A stretch of 28,987 nt of DNA from NCBI GenBank assembly GCA_010909165.1, contig VJWM01000372.1:1-28987 (forward strand), given 5' to 3'. The translations under genes and the position numbers were made by a program. Below, piece after piece: positions 1 through 9,315 of the stretch (positions are counted from its first letter, which is position 1; each line of letters begins with the position of its first letter). The DNA comes from Anthoceros angustus (lineage: Eukaryota; Streptophyta; Anthocerotopsida; Anthocerotales; Anthocerotaceae). The notes under the pieces are model-generated. The model saw only the letters and a list, made by a program, of their open reading frames with translations. It was not told the DNA's origin and made no database searches.

Positions 1-96
1 CTTTTCACTCTGGGAGCCTTTTCCTTCACGTCCGAGCTTGTCGATCGTGCATCTGGGGCGTTTAGGCGAGATTTTTTCCTCATACGCTTTGGGCGA

Positions 97-273
97 TTAA
101 GACCCGGCCGGTGCCGTTGAGCCCACCACAATGTTCAAGAAGCCCATGGCCTTTATTATCTCGATCGATTCCGCCATGGGAATCTTCATATCCACACGCA
201 GCCGGCACATACCGTTAGGCAGGGGAACTACGGTGCAGAGCTTCGGCTTGGGGAGCTGGACGATCTTCGCCAT
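97..273 (-). CDS. small hypothetical protein (58 aa)
   Basis: I do not recognise this protein. It begins MAKIVQLPKPKLCTVV and is mixed polar and hydrophobic, with no transmembrane segment or catalytic motif. The internal ATG at 273 is preferred over upstream in-frame codons because a GGATCGAG stretch lies just ahead of it. It is the last of a run of short minus-strand genes that follow rpsU with small gaps, so it may be co-transcribed with them. Function unknown. Confidence 0.5.
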   Translation of the reverse strand: MAKIVQLPKPKLCTVVPLPNGMCRLRVDMKIPMAESIEIIKAMGFLNIVVGSTAPAGS

Positions 274-340
274 GCGTTTTCTCGATCCTAGAAGCCCCTG
301 AACGCCCGGGGCGAATAACCCCCGACGGGCAGGCCAGCGA

Positions 341-580
341 TCAAAAACGGCTCGTTTCTTCGCTGCGCCGTCCAATTCCATTGAGACCCAGGACAATTGC
401 TTGCCCGGCCACTACGTCTGCCAAAAAGCGATCAGATGCTTCGAGCAGAGGAAATGTCCCGCGCAAATGAATGATTGCGTCGGACGTGGTCACCATCTGC
501 CTGCCATCGCGCCTCAGGTAGGTCCAAACGGCCTCCCTGATTTCGGTCGCCAATGGCCTGTGATCGAATGCTATGTTCAT
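341..580 (-). CDS. small hypothetical protein (79 aa)
   Basis: It begins MNIAFDHRPLATEIREAVW and has a helical, mildly acidic composition. The ATG at 580 is preceded by an AACGAGGAAAAC ribosome-binding region at good spacing, which decides this start over a longer in-frame one. The sequence around LADVVAGQAIVLGL resembles small conserved proteins of rhizobia, but I cannot assign a family. The last residues (RRSEETSRF) look unlike the rest, so an indel may have changed the natural C-terminus. Confidence 0.5.
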   Translation of the reverse strand: MNIAFDHRPLATEIREAVWTYLRRDGRQMVTTSDAIIHLRGTFPLLEASDRFLADVVAGQAIVLGLNGIGRRSEETSRF

Positions 581-617
581 GTTGTTTTCCTCGTTGTGTG
601 CAGGGGTACTTGGCGAC

Positions 618-794
618 TCACCTGAGCCGATTGTCCTCGACCTGCCGTCGCATGCGTCGGCGCGTTCCGTCAGTGTCCGCCAACCGCCGCCGCTCAGCCA
701 AGGCTTCGGCCGCCTTTTGGTCTCTGGCAAGATCTGACGCTTGCAGTGTCGGCCGAGCCTGAACAGGCGGGCGCGGTTTGAAGATATCGATCAT
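618..794 (-). CDS. small basic hypothetical protein (58 aa)
   Basis: It begins MIDIFKPRPPVQARP and continues as a charged Ala/Arg/Glu-rich helix ending in an Arg-rich tail. A clear CAGGAGCG ribosome-binding site lies 5-6 bases before the ATG at 794. That separates it from the longer open frame that reads on from rpsU only because rpsU contains an indel. It lies 68 bases downstream of rpsU on the same strand. No domain is recognised. Confidence 0.55.
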   Translation of the reverse strand: MIDIFKPRPPVQARPTLQASDLARDQKAAEALAERRRLADTDGTRRRMRRQVEDNRLR

Positions 795-862
795 TGGGCG
801 CTCCTGTTCGCTGGGCCGCCTGCCCGCTAGATAAGGGAGCCGCGGGGCGTCTCGTCGTGGAT

Positions 863-1079
863 TCATTTTGGGAGGTGCCGGGGAAGACCGTCCCGCTGCG
901 CCTGCTTCCGGGCCGCTTTGCGAGCGCGTCTTACGGCTTCCGCCTTTCTCTGACGCGCCTCCGAAGGCTTCTCGTAAGCGCGACGGGCCTTCAGTTCGCG
1001 AATGATCCTCACGCTGCATCTTCTTCTTGAGCACGCGCATCGCCTGCTCGATGTTGTTGTCTCTAACGAGAACCTGCAT
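863..1079 (-). CDS. rpsU: 30S ribosomal protein S21 (bS21), frameshifted
   Basis: This is small-subunit protein bS21, which sits near the 16S 3' end and helps translation initiation. The N-terminal part [17 protein letters not shown] and the C-terminal part [19 protein letters not shown] are unmistakable bS21 and together give the normal length of about 72 residues. They lie in different frames, joined by an indel between about 1003 and 1018. The start at 1079 has a GAAGGA site 4-5 bases upstream. An upstream SH3-like gene and three small downstream genes share the strand. Many rhizobia carry more than one rpsU, and some phages carry one too. The indel is more likely a base-calling error than a true pseudogene, given the same defect in most long genes here. 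Confidence 0.85.
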
Positions 1080-1126
1080 CTCAATCCTTCGCTCGGGAGC
1101 TTTCCCGTGTTGCAAATTTGGTTCGT

Positions 1127-1392
1127 CTAGCGGCCCGTCGAACCAGGCTTGCTGTGACTAGAGAGCGGCTCTGCCGCAGGTACGATCTCCAGCTCCTTGG
1201 CAGTCGCTTCGATCATTTCCTCGGTGACCACTCGTTCGTGGCGTTCATCGTCACACCGAATGCGGTATTGAGGCGATCGATCTTTGACGGCATCTTGCCA
1301 GTTATGATGAAGATCATGCCGCGTGTTCTGAATGCGCCTAAGCGGTCAGGCATTCGCACAGCCTGTCCGACCGAAAAGCGATGCTCGCGCAT
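1127..1392 (-). CDS. small SH3-like hypothetical protein, one frameshift
   Basis: Reading across one indel near 1270-1280 gives about 88 residues. The N-terminus is MREHRFSVGQAVRM, followed by IFIITGKMPS and then YRIRCDDERHERVVTEEMI. The pattern of 'VGQ.V', a beta-strand 'F.I....P' and 'YRI......ERVV.E' resembles short SH3-like barrel proteins common in rhizobial genomes, whose function is unknown to me. The ATG at 1392 lies 9 bases after the stop of the preceding minus-strand frame, and the gene ends 47 bases before rpsU. Family placement is by pattern memory only. Confidence 0.55.
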
Positions 1393-1401
1393 ATCTGGTT
1401 T

Positions 1402-1643
1402 TCAGTTCGATGTGATTAGGCCCGCGCCTACAAACAAGACGCAGCCGTCATCGCAAATCTGGAAGGGATGGCGGGTCGAAGTCTCTGACACCGCAGCGAG
1501 CCAAATCGGCCCAAAAATTACGATACTTGGACGGTATCAGCGGTGCGTTGGGAACAAGGCCGACACTTCGATCGTCGCAGGATCGACCAGCCGAGCGAGC
1601 TTGCGCCGGCCGATGAGCGGGCGTTGTAAGGGCTCTCAGGCAT
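1402..1643 (-). CDS. possible small protein, frameshifted (uncertain)
   Basis: Protein-like stretches occur in succession across frames: PLIGRRKLARLVDPATIEV, then SIVIFGPIWLAAVSETSTR, then DDGCVLFVGAGLITSN. The last one stops at 1402, just before the next gene starts at 1392. The likely ATG is at 1643. At least two indels are needed to join the pieces. I cannot name a family; the same-strand arrangement and the tight junction with the next gene are the main support. Confidence 0.3.
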
Positions 1644-1728
1644 CCGACGGTTGGGGGTACATGGCCGGGGAACAATCGTCGGCGCAACTATCTGAGCCAC
1701 GATCAGGTCACGGCTCCAATAAACAATG

Positions 1729-1890
1729 TTAAGCCGACCCTACCGTGATCACGGAATATCGCTTGCACTCGCGTGGTGCCCTAATGATGGCAACCGCAGG
1801 GTTAAACCCCAAGCCCCCGCCCAATCCTGCGGTGAAACTGGCCGGCGCCACGGGATGTCCCGAACAAGCTTCTTCCTTGGCGCCGGTCAT
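1729..1890 (-). CDS. possible small protein after the lysis genes (uncertain)
   Basis: A 53-codon frame starts with MTGAKEEACSGHP at 1890, overlapping the stop of the preceding lysis-cassette gene. It contains a Gly-rich middle (AGLGGGLGFNPAV) and no known motif. Only its position, directly coupled to the preceding gene, supports it. Confidence 0.25.
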   Translation of the reverse strand: MTGAKEEACSGHPVAPASFTAGLGGGLGFNPAVAIIRAPRECKRYSVITVGSA

Positions 1891-1891
1891 T

Positions 1892-2245
1892 TCATGCCGG
1901 CGGCTTGCCTCGCTCGGCCAGGATAATCTGGTCCATGCGCTCGTGCACACCGGAAACGCTGCCCTTGATTTCCCGCACGCCGGTCATGATCTCGTCGCGC
2001 ACTTCCCGAAGGCCGGTTTTGGTCGTGTAGGTCTCGGCAACGTGTGTCCTATAGTCGGCGAGCTGGACGGCAAGAAGATGTAACGCCCGCCAGCCGCTTC
2101 AGCCTTCAGCGCAGCGGCATCGGCGACTTTAGTTGCGGAAGCTTCCGCTGCCTTGATCTTGGCCTCGATATAGCGCCAGAACGCCAGCGCGCCGACCGCG
2201 ATGGCAACTGGCGAACAGCGTCAGGACTTGCGCTTCGACACTCAT
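1892..2245 (-). CDS. membrane-anchored coiled-coil phage protein (lysis-cassette accessory)
   Basis: Reading through indels near 2205 and 2060 gives about 117 residues. There is an N-terminal membrane segment (around VLTLFAS..IAVGALAFW), an Ala/Lys-rich helix (EAKIKAAEASATKVADAA) and a C-terminal coil with EVRDEIMTGVREIKGSVSG ending near ERGKPPA. A single N-terminal anchor followed by a coiled coil suits a lysis accessory such as an i-spanin, but I see no lipoprotein partner, so this is inference. Its ATG at 2245 overlaps the stop of the holin-like gene (ATGA at 2242-2245), which fixes the start and indicates translational coupling within the lysis operon. Confidence 0.6.
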
Positions 2246-2738
2246 CTGAACAGTGGCTTCTTGGCGACAAAACGCGAGTACCAAGGCGTGATCAGGCCCG
2301 CGATGATCGTCAGGTGCGGAACGATGTCAGCCTGGAAATCTTGCGGGATGTTGTCCAGAGCGAAGCCGAGCAGGATGTACCCCTCGCCGAGGAGGCCGAG
2401 GATCGAAAAGATAAGGTTCCGGCTCTGCCAGTGCGGCTCGGCATCGTTCCTATGTTCGGCTTGCGCCTGCGCTTCCCTGATCACCTCGCGCTCTACCTCG
2501 CCGGCGACGATCGGCGCTGCCTTTTCACGTCGGCCGTGTCGGTATTGGTGTCGGGACGGCGTGCAACCTTGTCCAGCCCCTTCTTTACGGCCGACTGGAT
2601 TAGGTCGCCGCCCTTGTTGACCAGGACGCCGGTGTCGGTCTCCTACAACGGGGATTGACGTTGATCAGCAGGCCGGTGGCGACGATCACCGCCGCACCGA
2701 GCACCGAAAACGAAGATGAAGAGAAGCGCGGTGCGCAT
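2242..2738 (-). CDS. holin-like membrane protein of the lysis cassette
   Basis: The reconstructed protein is about 165 residues. It has an N-terminal membrane segment (MRTALLFIFVF, then AAVIVATGLLINVNP), a polar region with VLVNKGGDLIQSAVKKGLD, and a C-terminal half with two hydrophobic stretches (LIFSILGLLGEGYILLGFAL and LTIIAGLITPWY). At least two indels split it, near 2700 and 2510-2550. The start at 2738 lies one base beyond the endolysin stop, and its stop overlaps the next gene. Position directly after an endolysin plus several membrane helices support a holin or holin-associated role; there is no family-specific signature. It could be two shorter proteins. Confidence 0.6.
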
Positions 2739-2739
2739 G

Positions 2740-3645
2740 TCAGCGCCTCCCGAAGATCAGGGACCGGAACCATGCCCACCAGCCCTGCGGCTCAGGAATG
2801 AGCGTAGGCGCCGGCTGAGGCTCATCGGCAGGCTCCGGCGAGGCCGGAGGTTCGGGAGCCGCCTCGCCGGCCGCTGGTGCATTCAGCGCCGCAAGTGGCC
2901 GAGCCCGCGATGCCGTCGACCACCAGCCCCTGCGCCTTCTGAAAGGCTTCGATAGCCTTGATGGTCTGCGGGCCACAAACGCCGTCGATATCGACCTTGA
3001 AAACCGTACGCGACGAGGCGCTGCTGAAGCGTGATCACCGTCGGATCAGCAGACTGGCGAACGACGGCAGCGCCGGTCTTCCAGCGCTTGTAGGCGGCTG
3101 CCATTTTGGTGTCGTAGGCGTTCTTGCGGAAGGCCCGGCCATTGTAGCCCTTGGCGAACGCTTCCCAATCCTTCGCCCGCAGCACGGCCAGGCCAGCCTT
3201 GTTGATGAACTTTGCCATAAGCTCGATTTGCCCGGCCGCGCCGCCGGCAGAGGTTCACCAGCTCAGTGACGGGCCGAAGCCCAGCCATTCCAATGCGCGC
3301 CGCGACCTGGCCGAGGCCCCAGGACACGGACTCGAATGCGGCCTGCGCGTTGATTTCGACAGCACGCGCCAGAAGACGCCAGCGTGCCGCCTGAGACGAG
3401 GATTAGCGACGGCGCCGGCCGTCGGCTGGCGAGTCCGGCAGCGCGCGCCTTCTCCGCTCTTCTCCGGAAAGCCGCCGATCGAAGTAATGCCCCTCGAAAC
3501 GGATCAGTGGCTCGTTCTGGCCGTCGACAACGGCGAAGACCTTGCCGCCACTCTCGACTTCGGCCACCGCCAGCAGAGCGGCGGGTTCTTGGTTTTCGCG
3601 CGCAGCAATGGCTTCGACCGCACGCACGGTCGCGTCGTCAAACAT
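2740..3645 (-). CDS. phage endolysin: N-acetylmuramidase (DUF3380) with peptidoglycan-binding domain
   Basis: This is a lytic enzyme that cuts peptidoglycan glycan strands to release phage. The order is a muramidase domain (MFDDATVRAVEAIAARE, then AVAEVESGG with the likely catalytic Glu31, then FEGHYFDRRLSGE, ESVSWGLGQV, LMAKFINKAGL and KGYNGRAFRKNAY), then a PG_binding_1 module (TVITLQQRLVAYGF ... GPQTIKAIEAFQKAQGL ... ALNAP), then a Pro/Glu-rich linker and a short Trp-rich tail. The length of about 300 residues is normal for this type. Indels near 3440, 3290, 3240 and 2900-3000 break the frame. AAAGGA sits 6 bases before ATG 3645. It heads the lysis operon and is divergent from the acyltransferase. 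Confidence 0.85.
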
Positions 3646-3713
3646 GTCGTAGTCCTTTGAGACGTTGATGGGATGGTGTTAGAGAGGCCGGAGGAAGATC
3701 GAAGTCGGGCGGG

Positions 3714-4773
3714 ATGACTTACCTATCCATCCAGGGATTACGCGGCGTCGCGGCCATGCTGGTCGTGATGCATCACTACAACCAGATTTTCGGGCCGCTC
3801 TCGGAACATGGCCGGGCCGAAAAGCCGTGGCTTCTTACCCTCGGCAATCTTAGCTTCTTCGGCGGATCGGCGTGTCGCTGTTCTTTGTGATCAGCGGATT
3901 TGTCATCGCCAACCAGGCTTTGAAGGAGCGGCCCGACACCTTGTCCGTTTATCTGGCGAAGCGCGTGTCGCGGGTTGTTCCATTCTATTGGCTCGTCACG
4001 CTTCTATTCGCCTGGGCGCAAGGTATGTCGTTTAACGACCAGTCTTCAGGTCCTTGCTTTTCATCGCCCATGCACCGGGCGAGGCCCTGTCATCGCACCG
4101 GGATGGACCCTCGAATATGAGATGCTGTTCTATCTGACGTTCGGCGTGTTCGTGATGTCGGGGTTCATATCGCGTGCAGCCAGGATGCTCGCGTTAGCGC
4201 GCTATTTGTGAGCATGGTTGTTGCCGGTCAGACCACCGGCAGCGCCACGTTTTCACGATTGGGGACCCGGTCCTTTGGAGTTTGTCGCCGGCGCGTCGCC
4301 ACTCTCATCAGATCGAAGAACGTCCGCCGCTTCGGCTGGCTTTATGTGATCCTTGGTTGAGCTTCGCCTTCACAACCATTGTGTACGCCGGCAGTTGGCC
4401 GTTGATCAGGACGCTATGGGGAATGGCCAGCTTCACACTCGTCCTTGGCCTCGTTTGCCTTGAGGCGCGCGGGCGAACGATCATGCGCCAACGGACATTC
4501 CAACTGATAGGCGATGCATCCTATTCCATTTACCTAGTTCATATGCCGCTCTTGCTGGTGATCCTTTCCCCACCGATTTGGCACTATGACCTCGCGGGCA
4601 TGGTAGACCCTCACATTGGCTTGGTCATTTTGATTGTGGTCGGCGCGCTCTTCGGCGTCGCCTACTATCTCCTAGAGCGGCCCGTTTGGCTTGGAAGTCG
4701 TAGGCTGCTGCTCTCTGTAATCTCTCGGCGTTCTGCCCATCGAGTGCCAGTAGTGTGGAGGCGAGATGTTTGA
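3714..4773 (+). CDS. OafA/YrhL-like acyltransferase (acyltransferase 3 family), frameshifted
   Basis: An inner-membrane enzyme that usually moves acyl (often acetyl) groups onto surface sugars. Family landmarks appear in order: SIQGLRGVAAMLVVMHHYN (the catalytic-type R and H), GVSLFFVISGFVIA, a YLAKRVSRVVPFYWL segment, GWTLEYEMLFYLTFG and GDASYSIYLVHMPLL near the C-terminus. Total length of about 350 residues is normal. Indels near 3872, 4045, 4215 and 4340 split it. It is the only long plus-strand gene between lysis and tail-fibre genes, about 70 bases from the divergent endolysin start. Acquired acyltransferases in this position are classically O-antigen modifiers (seroconversion, superinfection exclusion). 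The substrate here is unknown. Confidence 0.8.
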
Positions 4774-4970
4774 ACGTCTCTGCCTACGAGCCGCGCAGAG
4801 CATCGCGTCTGGCACGAGTACTCGGCCGGCGTCGTGCGATGTATCGACGGCAATATGGCGAACGGCGAGTTCGAGCCTGTGGCGGCGCTGGAATGACGGC
4901 CGCTGGGAATACCGTTGTGACGAACGGGAGAATGTCGAAGATTGGGCCGAGCGCCAATTGCTGACAACTA
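4766..4970 (+). CDS. small acidic protein coupled to the acyltransferase
   Basis: The ATG at 4766 overlaps the acyltransferase 3' end and has GGAGG 4 bases upstream. The reading crosses frames near 4795 and 4890: MFERLCLRAAQ, then HRVWHEYSAGVVRCIDGNM, then WNDGRWEYRCDERENVEDW. The total is about 65 residues. I do not recognise the family. It runs into the 3' end of the convergent tail-fibre gene, and its exact stop cannot be fixed because of the indels. Confidence 0.5.
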
Positions 4971-6610
4971 GAGTCCGGCCGCCGTCAGCCTGGCCTCGTG
5001 ATCCTTGATCTTGCCCCACATCACGTTGCAGACGATTGCCAGCATTTCCATCGCCAGCCATTTCCGCGAAAACTGTTCGCCTATCGACAGGTCATTGTGC
5101 ACCCAATCCACCTGAGTAGGCATGCCTGGCAGTGCCTCGTCGGCTTGCATCTTGGCGAAATACTGCTCGGGTCGCGCGGATCAAAACCGCCTTCGATCAT
5201 GGCTTTGAAGACACGGGCCGTGCGGTGCTCGCGGACGATGACAGTCTCGGGAGTGATGACCTCTTCCGTCACCGGAACGGCATCGACGCCGTTCCCTTCT
5301 TCGTCCACACCGGCTCCAGCTCGGGTAAATTCACCACCTCGATGCTTGCCTGTCTCCGCTGCACCAAAGCCCCGTCGTCGCCGCGCTCGACCGTGACGCG
5401 CTCTACCGGCATCGCTACCTCTATCGTCAGCAGAACGGTCTCGCGCTGCTCCGGCACGATCTGGTTGGGGACCAGCGCATCCCACTTGTCCAGATCGACA
5501 GTGCCGTCGTCAATGAACTCCTTCGCCATCGCCATGCAGGTCAGCAAGGTATTGTCATCATAGACCGCGCCGAAATTGATCGTGTTGTTGCCCTTGTCAC
5601 CGCCCGTCGCCGACGGATGGAACAGGCCCGCCCGATACGCAGGCGCTGGGCTGTTGCAGTGCTTCGGCTGGTCGAAAACTGAATGTAGGCATCTATGGTG
5701 CCTGACGCGATGGCGTCGGCAGCGGCTCCGAAGCTTGCGCCATTGCGCAGCACGTTCGCCGAGTCCGCGCCTTGCCACACAAAATCACCGAGAGAATCGT
5801 TGACCTGCGCGGCGGCGTTCGCTCGCGTCTTCTGAAATTAACAAAGCCCGCAGTGGCTCCGTTGTAGTCTGACCTAATCTGCATCTGCGGAAAGAATTGG
5901 GACGAGTTCTGCAGCGTGATGAATTGCCCAGAAAACGTTAGCGATTGATTGAGCATTGGAACCGTAGCGCCGCTAGTGCCGGTATCGGCCGACGCGGCGC
6001 ACCTAGAACAGCTGTGTGCTCTTTCAGCAATTTGCGTACCGTCGAACAGGGCGGGACGGTTGGCTGTCGACGAGGCCGGTCCCACTACGTCGCCAGGCCC
6101 GGTAGAACCTGTTGCGCCTACCGGTCCCGTCGGACCAACGGCGCCGCTTGGACCAGTAGCTCCAGTGGCGCCTATTCCCCTGGTCCGATCGGACCCGTAG
6201 ATCCGGTTGCGCCGGCAGCGCCTGTCACTCCTGTCGGACCCGTTGCACCGGTAGCTCCAGTCGGTCCAGTCGCCCCGAGGGGACCGGATGGCCCAGTGGT
6301 CCTCGCTCCGTTGCGCCCTCGGGTCCGGATGGACCGGTGGGGCCGGTTGCGCCTGGAGAGCCAGCGCCTCCTCCGCCGATGACTAGGCCGGGAGCAAGTG
6401 AATCCTGCGTGACGATACCGTTTTGAGCTTGCCGTCGGAACGACGAACGTCTTTGAGCGCGTCGATAGTGTCATCGGACGCGCGCTTCAGTTCGCTGAGA
6501 TCGGCCTGGAGCTGAGAGCCCGGAAACGAGTTATCTCCGAGTTCCTGCTGGAAGGAAACGTACGAATAGTCGAGTTGGGATTTTGGGGATCCGACATCGG
6601 AAGCAGCCAA
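4968..6610 (-). CDS. phage tail fibre with collagen-like segment
   Basis: This is a receptor-binding type fibre of about 545 residues. Parts in order: an N-terminal polar region ([20 protein letters not shown], then [20 protein letters not shown]); a Gly-X-Y collagen-like run of about 90-100 residues rich in GPTG, GATG and GPIGP triplets (about 6090-6390); a shaft ([14 protein letters not shown], then [19 protein letters not shown]); and a C-terminal domain ([20 protein letters not shown], then [19 protein letters not shown]). Several indels break it (about 6420, 6300, 6180, 6030, 5830, 5680, 5280, 5130). The start is uncertain: TTG at 6610 or a codon further upstream. The endolysin, holin and fibre share the strand, as in a prophage late region. 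Confidence 0.8.
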
Positions 6611-6624
6611 ACGCGCGATTGCAC

Positions 6625-6960
6625 CTAGTCGGAGAGTTCCGACGGTTCGCGCGGCTGCTCGAGTTCCGCAGGTTTACCAGCGGAGGAACTATATAAGAAA
6701 GCGGATCGGCATGCTGGCCCGATATGAAAATATTCCTCGGGCGGGATGCTTGCCTTCCGCCTTGACCTTAGCTCCGCTCTTCCGCCCCAGGCCCATTTCT
6801 TCGCGAGTTCCACCGGGTCGCCGCGTAGTTTGGCCGCCGGCATCCTTGTCGGACTCTTCTCTGGCGCAAGCCGCCGGATCCGGCGTCGGGTGGTGCCACG
6901 CCAAAACGAAGTCGGCGTGGTCAGCGCAGGAAGCCCAGTCACGTCTCAAATGGTCGTGTA
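6625..6960 (-). CDS. uncertain ORF between the SDR gene and the tail fibre
   Basis: Open frames cover this gap on the minus strand, with fragments such as PAAKLRGDPVELAKKWAWG and EEYFHIGPACRSAFLYSSS. I recognise no family. It may be the start of the tail-fibre gene, a small separate gene, or the edge of the phage block. No clear ribosome-binding site is visible. Confidence 0.25.
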
Positions 6961-6965
6961 ATCTT

Positions 6966-7764
6966 TCACAGCCCAGCTTCCACGTTGTAGATACCCGCCG
7001 TGCATCAGGGATTCATCTGACGCCAAAAGAGAACTAAGCGCGCGACGTGAATGGGTTGAACCGGGTCTGGAAGGCATTGGCGCTGCAAGTGGTGCTTTAG
7101 GGCGTCACCCATAGCTGCTTCTGTCGTTCTGTCGCCAGCCAGGGACGACCGTGTTTACGGATACGGTGCTTGCCCAGTTCCCGCGCGAAGGAACGTGTCA
7201 GCCCATGAACGGCAGCCTTCGCTGCAGAATACACCGCGAGCCCTCTGCCACCTTCCAGCGACGTAATGGAGCCCAGATTGATGATCGATCCTTTTCCGGC
7301 TGCAATCATTCCTGGCGCGACTGACTGGATAGCGAAGAAGAAATGGCGGAGATTGGTCGCGACACGCTCGTCAAAATAGGCCGGTGTAACTTTCGTCCAA
7401 TCGTACCTGTCGTCGTCGGCTGCGTTATTGACCAGAACGGTTACGCGCCCGAACGCTCTTGCTAGGTGGTCAGCTGAGGCCTTCAGCGCATCAATGTTCT
7501 TGAGATCGCACGAAAGGAACATTGCCGAATGCCCAAGCCCTGCAATTCATCCTGTAGCCGCGCTCCACGCTCGGTCTGGACGTCAATGAAGCCAACCGTG
7601 CGCCCTGAGCTGCAAACGATCGAACAATCTCCTCCAATCCCCGACGCGCCTCCAGTCACCAACACCACTTGGTCCGTTAAGCTTGTATAGAGCGCTGGTC
7701 TTGATTTCTGAGGTGGAACTTCCCGCGCGTTTTGAGACGAATGCTCTCGATCTTGAGCAGTCAT
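6966..7764 (-). CDS. short-chain dehydrogenase/reductase (SDR)
   Basis: An NAD(P)-dependent Rossmann oxidoreductase. Visible motifs are the nucleotide-binding VVLVTGGASGIG near residue 35, the structural VLVNNAAD, the active-site Ser region (GSIINLGSITS), the catalytic YSAAK near residue 183 and a C-terminal LVLFLASDES ending near YNVEAGL. The length of about 265 residues is normal. Indels at about 7525, 7150, 7095 and 7000 break the frame, so it only looks truncated at 7097. The ATG at 7764 has GAAAGG just upstream. It ends the PqqD/kinase/glycosyltransferase operon with a 43-base gap, so a role in making or altering a sugar is likely but unproven. Confidence 0.8.
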
Positions 7765-7807
7765 TCCGAATGCCTTTCGCCAGGACAGACGCATCGTTCT
7801 CTTCCGT

Positions 7808-8200
7808 TCAGGATTTCGGAACCTTGCCTGATAGCGCGGCGGCCGAGCAACGTTGAAACAGGGGCGGCTTTCGGTTACTCCGAGCCAGCGGCAGACGCCT
7901 CGACCGAAGTTTTACAATACGAAACGGCACCGCACCGTAACGGTCGGTCATTTGCAGATGCATCACTGTTGAAGCTACGTGAGCGACCAGAACTGGCGGT
8001 TCCTCATCCGGCCTCAGTTGTATTGGAACCTGAAATCTCAGCATCCGTTCCCGCGGTCCCCGATTTAGAACGACGGCACGCAAACGAGCCAAGTGCCTGG
8101 CTTCCGAATTAACCTCGAAATCCACCGTCTGGACGCAGCTGGAAGCGCGACCAGCATCGTTATGTCAATTGTTCCGTTCCAAGTTTGACCCGGGCGCCGA
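7808..8200 (-). CDS. unknown protein in the PqqD/kinase operon
   Basis: A good-looking frame with DFEVNSEARHLARLRAVVLN, then LRFQVPIQLRPDEEPPVLVA and VASTVMHLQMTDRYG, ends at 7808. It appears beta-rich and has no motif I recognise. The start is not resolved: indels around 8110-8200 join it to fragments reading QIGARVKLGTEQ. It lies between the nucleotidyltransferase and the SDR gene with short gaps, so it belongs to the operon by position. Confidence 0.45.
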
Positions 8201-9315
8201 TCTGACACGGGAAGCGATTGCTTCAACACCAAGGGTCCAGCAGAGCGCTACGCGGCCAAAAACTGGAGACGGTAAGACCGTCTTCGAACGCGAACGGGCG
8301 GCGCGGCCTCGAAGAAGCCGACTCTGTTTGGCCAATGCTCGGACGATCCAGAAAGGACCTATCCTTCTTTCTTTGGTCTCATCTCACTTAGCGAGGCGAG
8401 CAACGCAAGCGGGCGACGGGCGGTGGCTTCAGCCTTTCTAGCAGCGAAGCGGGTACCGGCCGCTGGAGCCGATCGTGAACATAGCGCAAGGCCAGGGTGG
8501 CGGGAGCTTGCAGGCGGCAGTCCTTGACAAGGGTCTCGAATAGATTCCAGTCAACACCGCTGTCTATCGCAGCGGCAATATCAGCCAGCCAGTCGCTACT
8601 CTTATGGGCGTCGAGCGCACCGTGCGCGATCGCAATGGTCACGACGTCCGTCGCCGAAGGACCCACACCGGCACATATCCGAGTTTCGATGGCGAGGCGC
8701 GGTCCAGATCGCTGTCTTGTTCGCCGTTGAAGTGTAAGGCGGCCGGAAAGGTGAGTTGTGCAGATCGAGGTTTCCAAACCGACCGCGCACAAGGTTGATG
8801 CCACCGCTTTCTCCAGAAAAGTCCGGTGATAGAGAACTGTCCCAGATCCAGCGGGCTGCCAGCCTTCCGGGTGAGCAGGTCGAAAGCACGAGTCATGTCG
8901 CCGGAACGGACAACAATGTCGACGTCGTTCAACAAGCGTCCGCGCTGCTGGGTCGCTGGAGGCGATCCGGGCGGCGCCCTTGATGAGCAGCATGTCGATG
9001 GATGCCGATGCGAGCGCTCGCATTCCTTCCGGCGGCGGCGCCGATCGTGAGCTGGCTTCGCGACCAGTTCGCCCGCTCTATTCCTGCAATGCGCCCCAGC
9101 ATTGGGCTGTCAGGCGCGAAACTCGCTACGCGCAGCCAGACCGATCAATCGCATCTCGCCTGGGGTAAGATGGTCAAAATCCGCCTCGGCCTCGAATTGC
9201 CGCCAAGCTACTGCGGCGGTTGCGATGTCCTCGAGTGTTGCGGCGCGCAAAAGTCGGTCGAGCGATTGGTTCGGCCATGCCTTGCGAAAACGAAGCTGAG
9301 AAACCTGTCGCGCAT
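8200..9315 (-). CDS. nucleotidyltransferase family protein (NTP_transf_5 type)
   Basis: A member of the uncharacterised nucleotidyltransferase fold found in RiPP and polysaccharide loci. It shows LLRAATLEDIATAAVAWRQF, then DMLLIKGAARI near residue 110, the metal-binding-type LNDVDIVVRSGDM near residue 128, LVRGRFGNLDLHN, and a C-terminal helical part (SGVDWNLFETLVKDC). The ATG at 9315 overlaps the upstream stop by one base (TGATG), which fixes the start. The frame stops at 8388, but reading over an indel gives LLASLSEMRPKK and ALAKQSRLLRGRAARSR, so the natural end is nearer 8200. Indels also occur near 9240, 9130 and 8930. In characterised lasso loci such proteins accompany HPr-kinase-like enzymes; the substrate here is unknown. 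Confidence 0.7.

Noticed and set aside
618-1115. 165-codon minus-strand frame
   Set aside because: It fuses the start of rpsU with an unrelated small gene through an rpsU indel; the real genes are 863-1079 and 618-794, each with its own ribosome-binding site.
1118-1732. 204-codon plus-strand frame
   Set aside because: Its product has no motif, while the minus strand of the same DNA carries natural-looking small proteins ending just before the next gene.
7097-7522. Truncated SDR pseudogene
   Set aside because: The missing C-terminus (LVLFLASDES ... YNVEAGL) continues in neighbouring frames down to 6966, so it is frameshifted rather than truncated.
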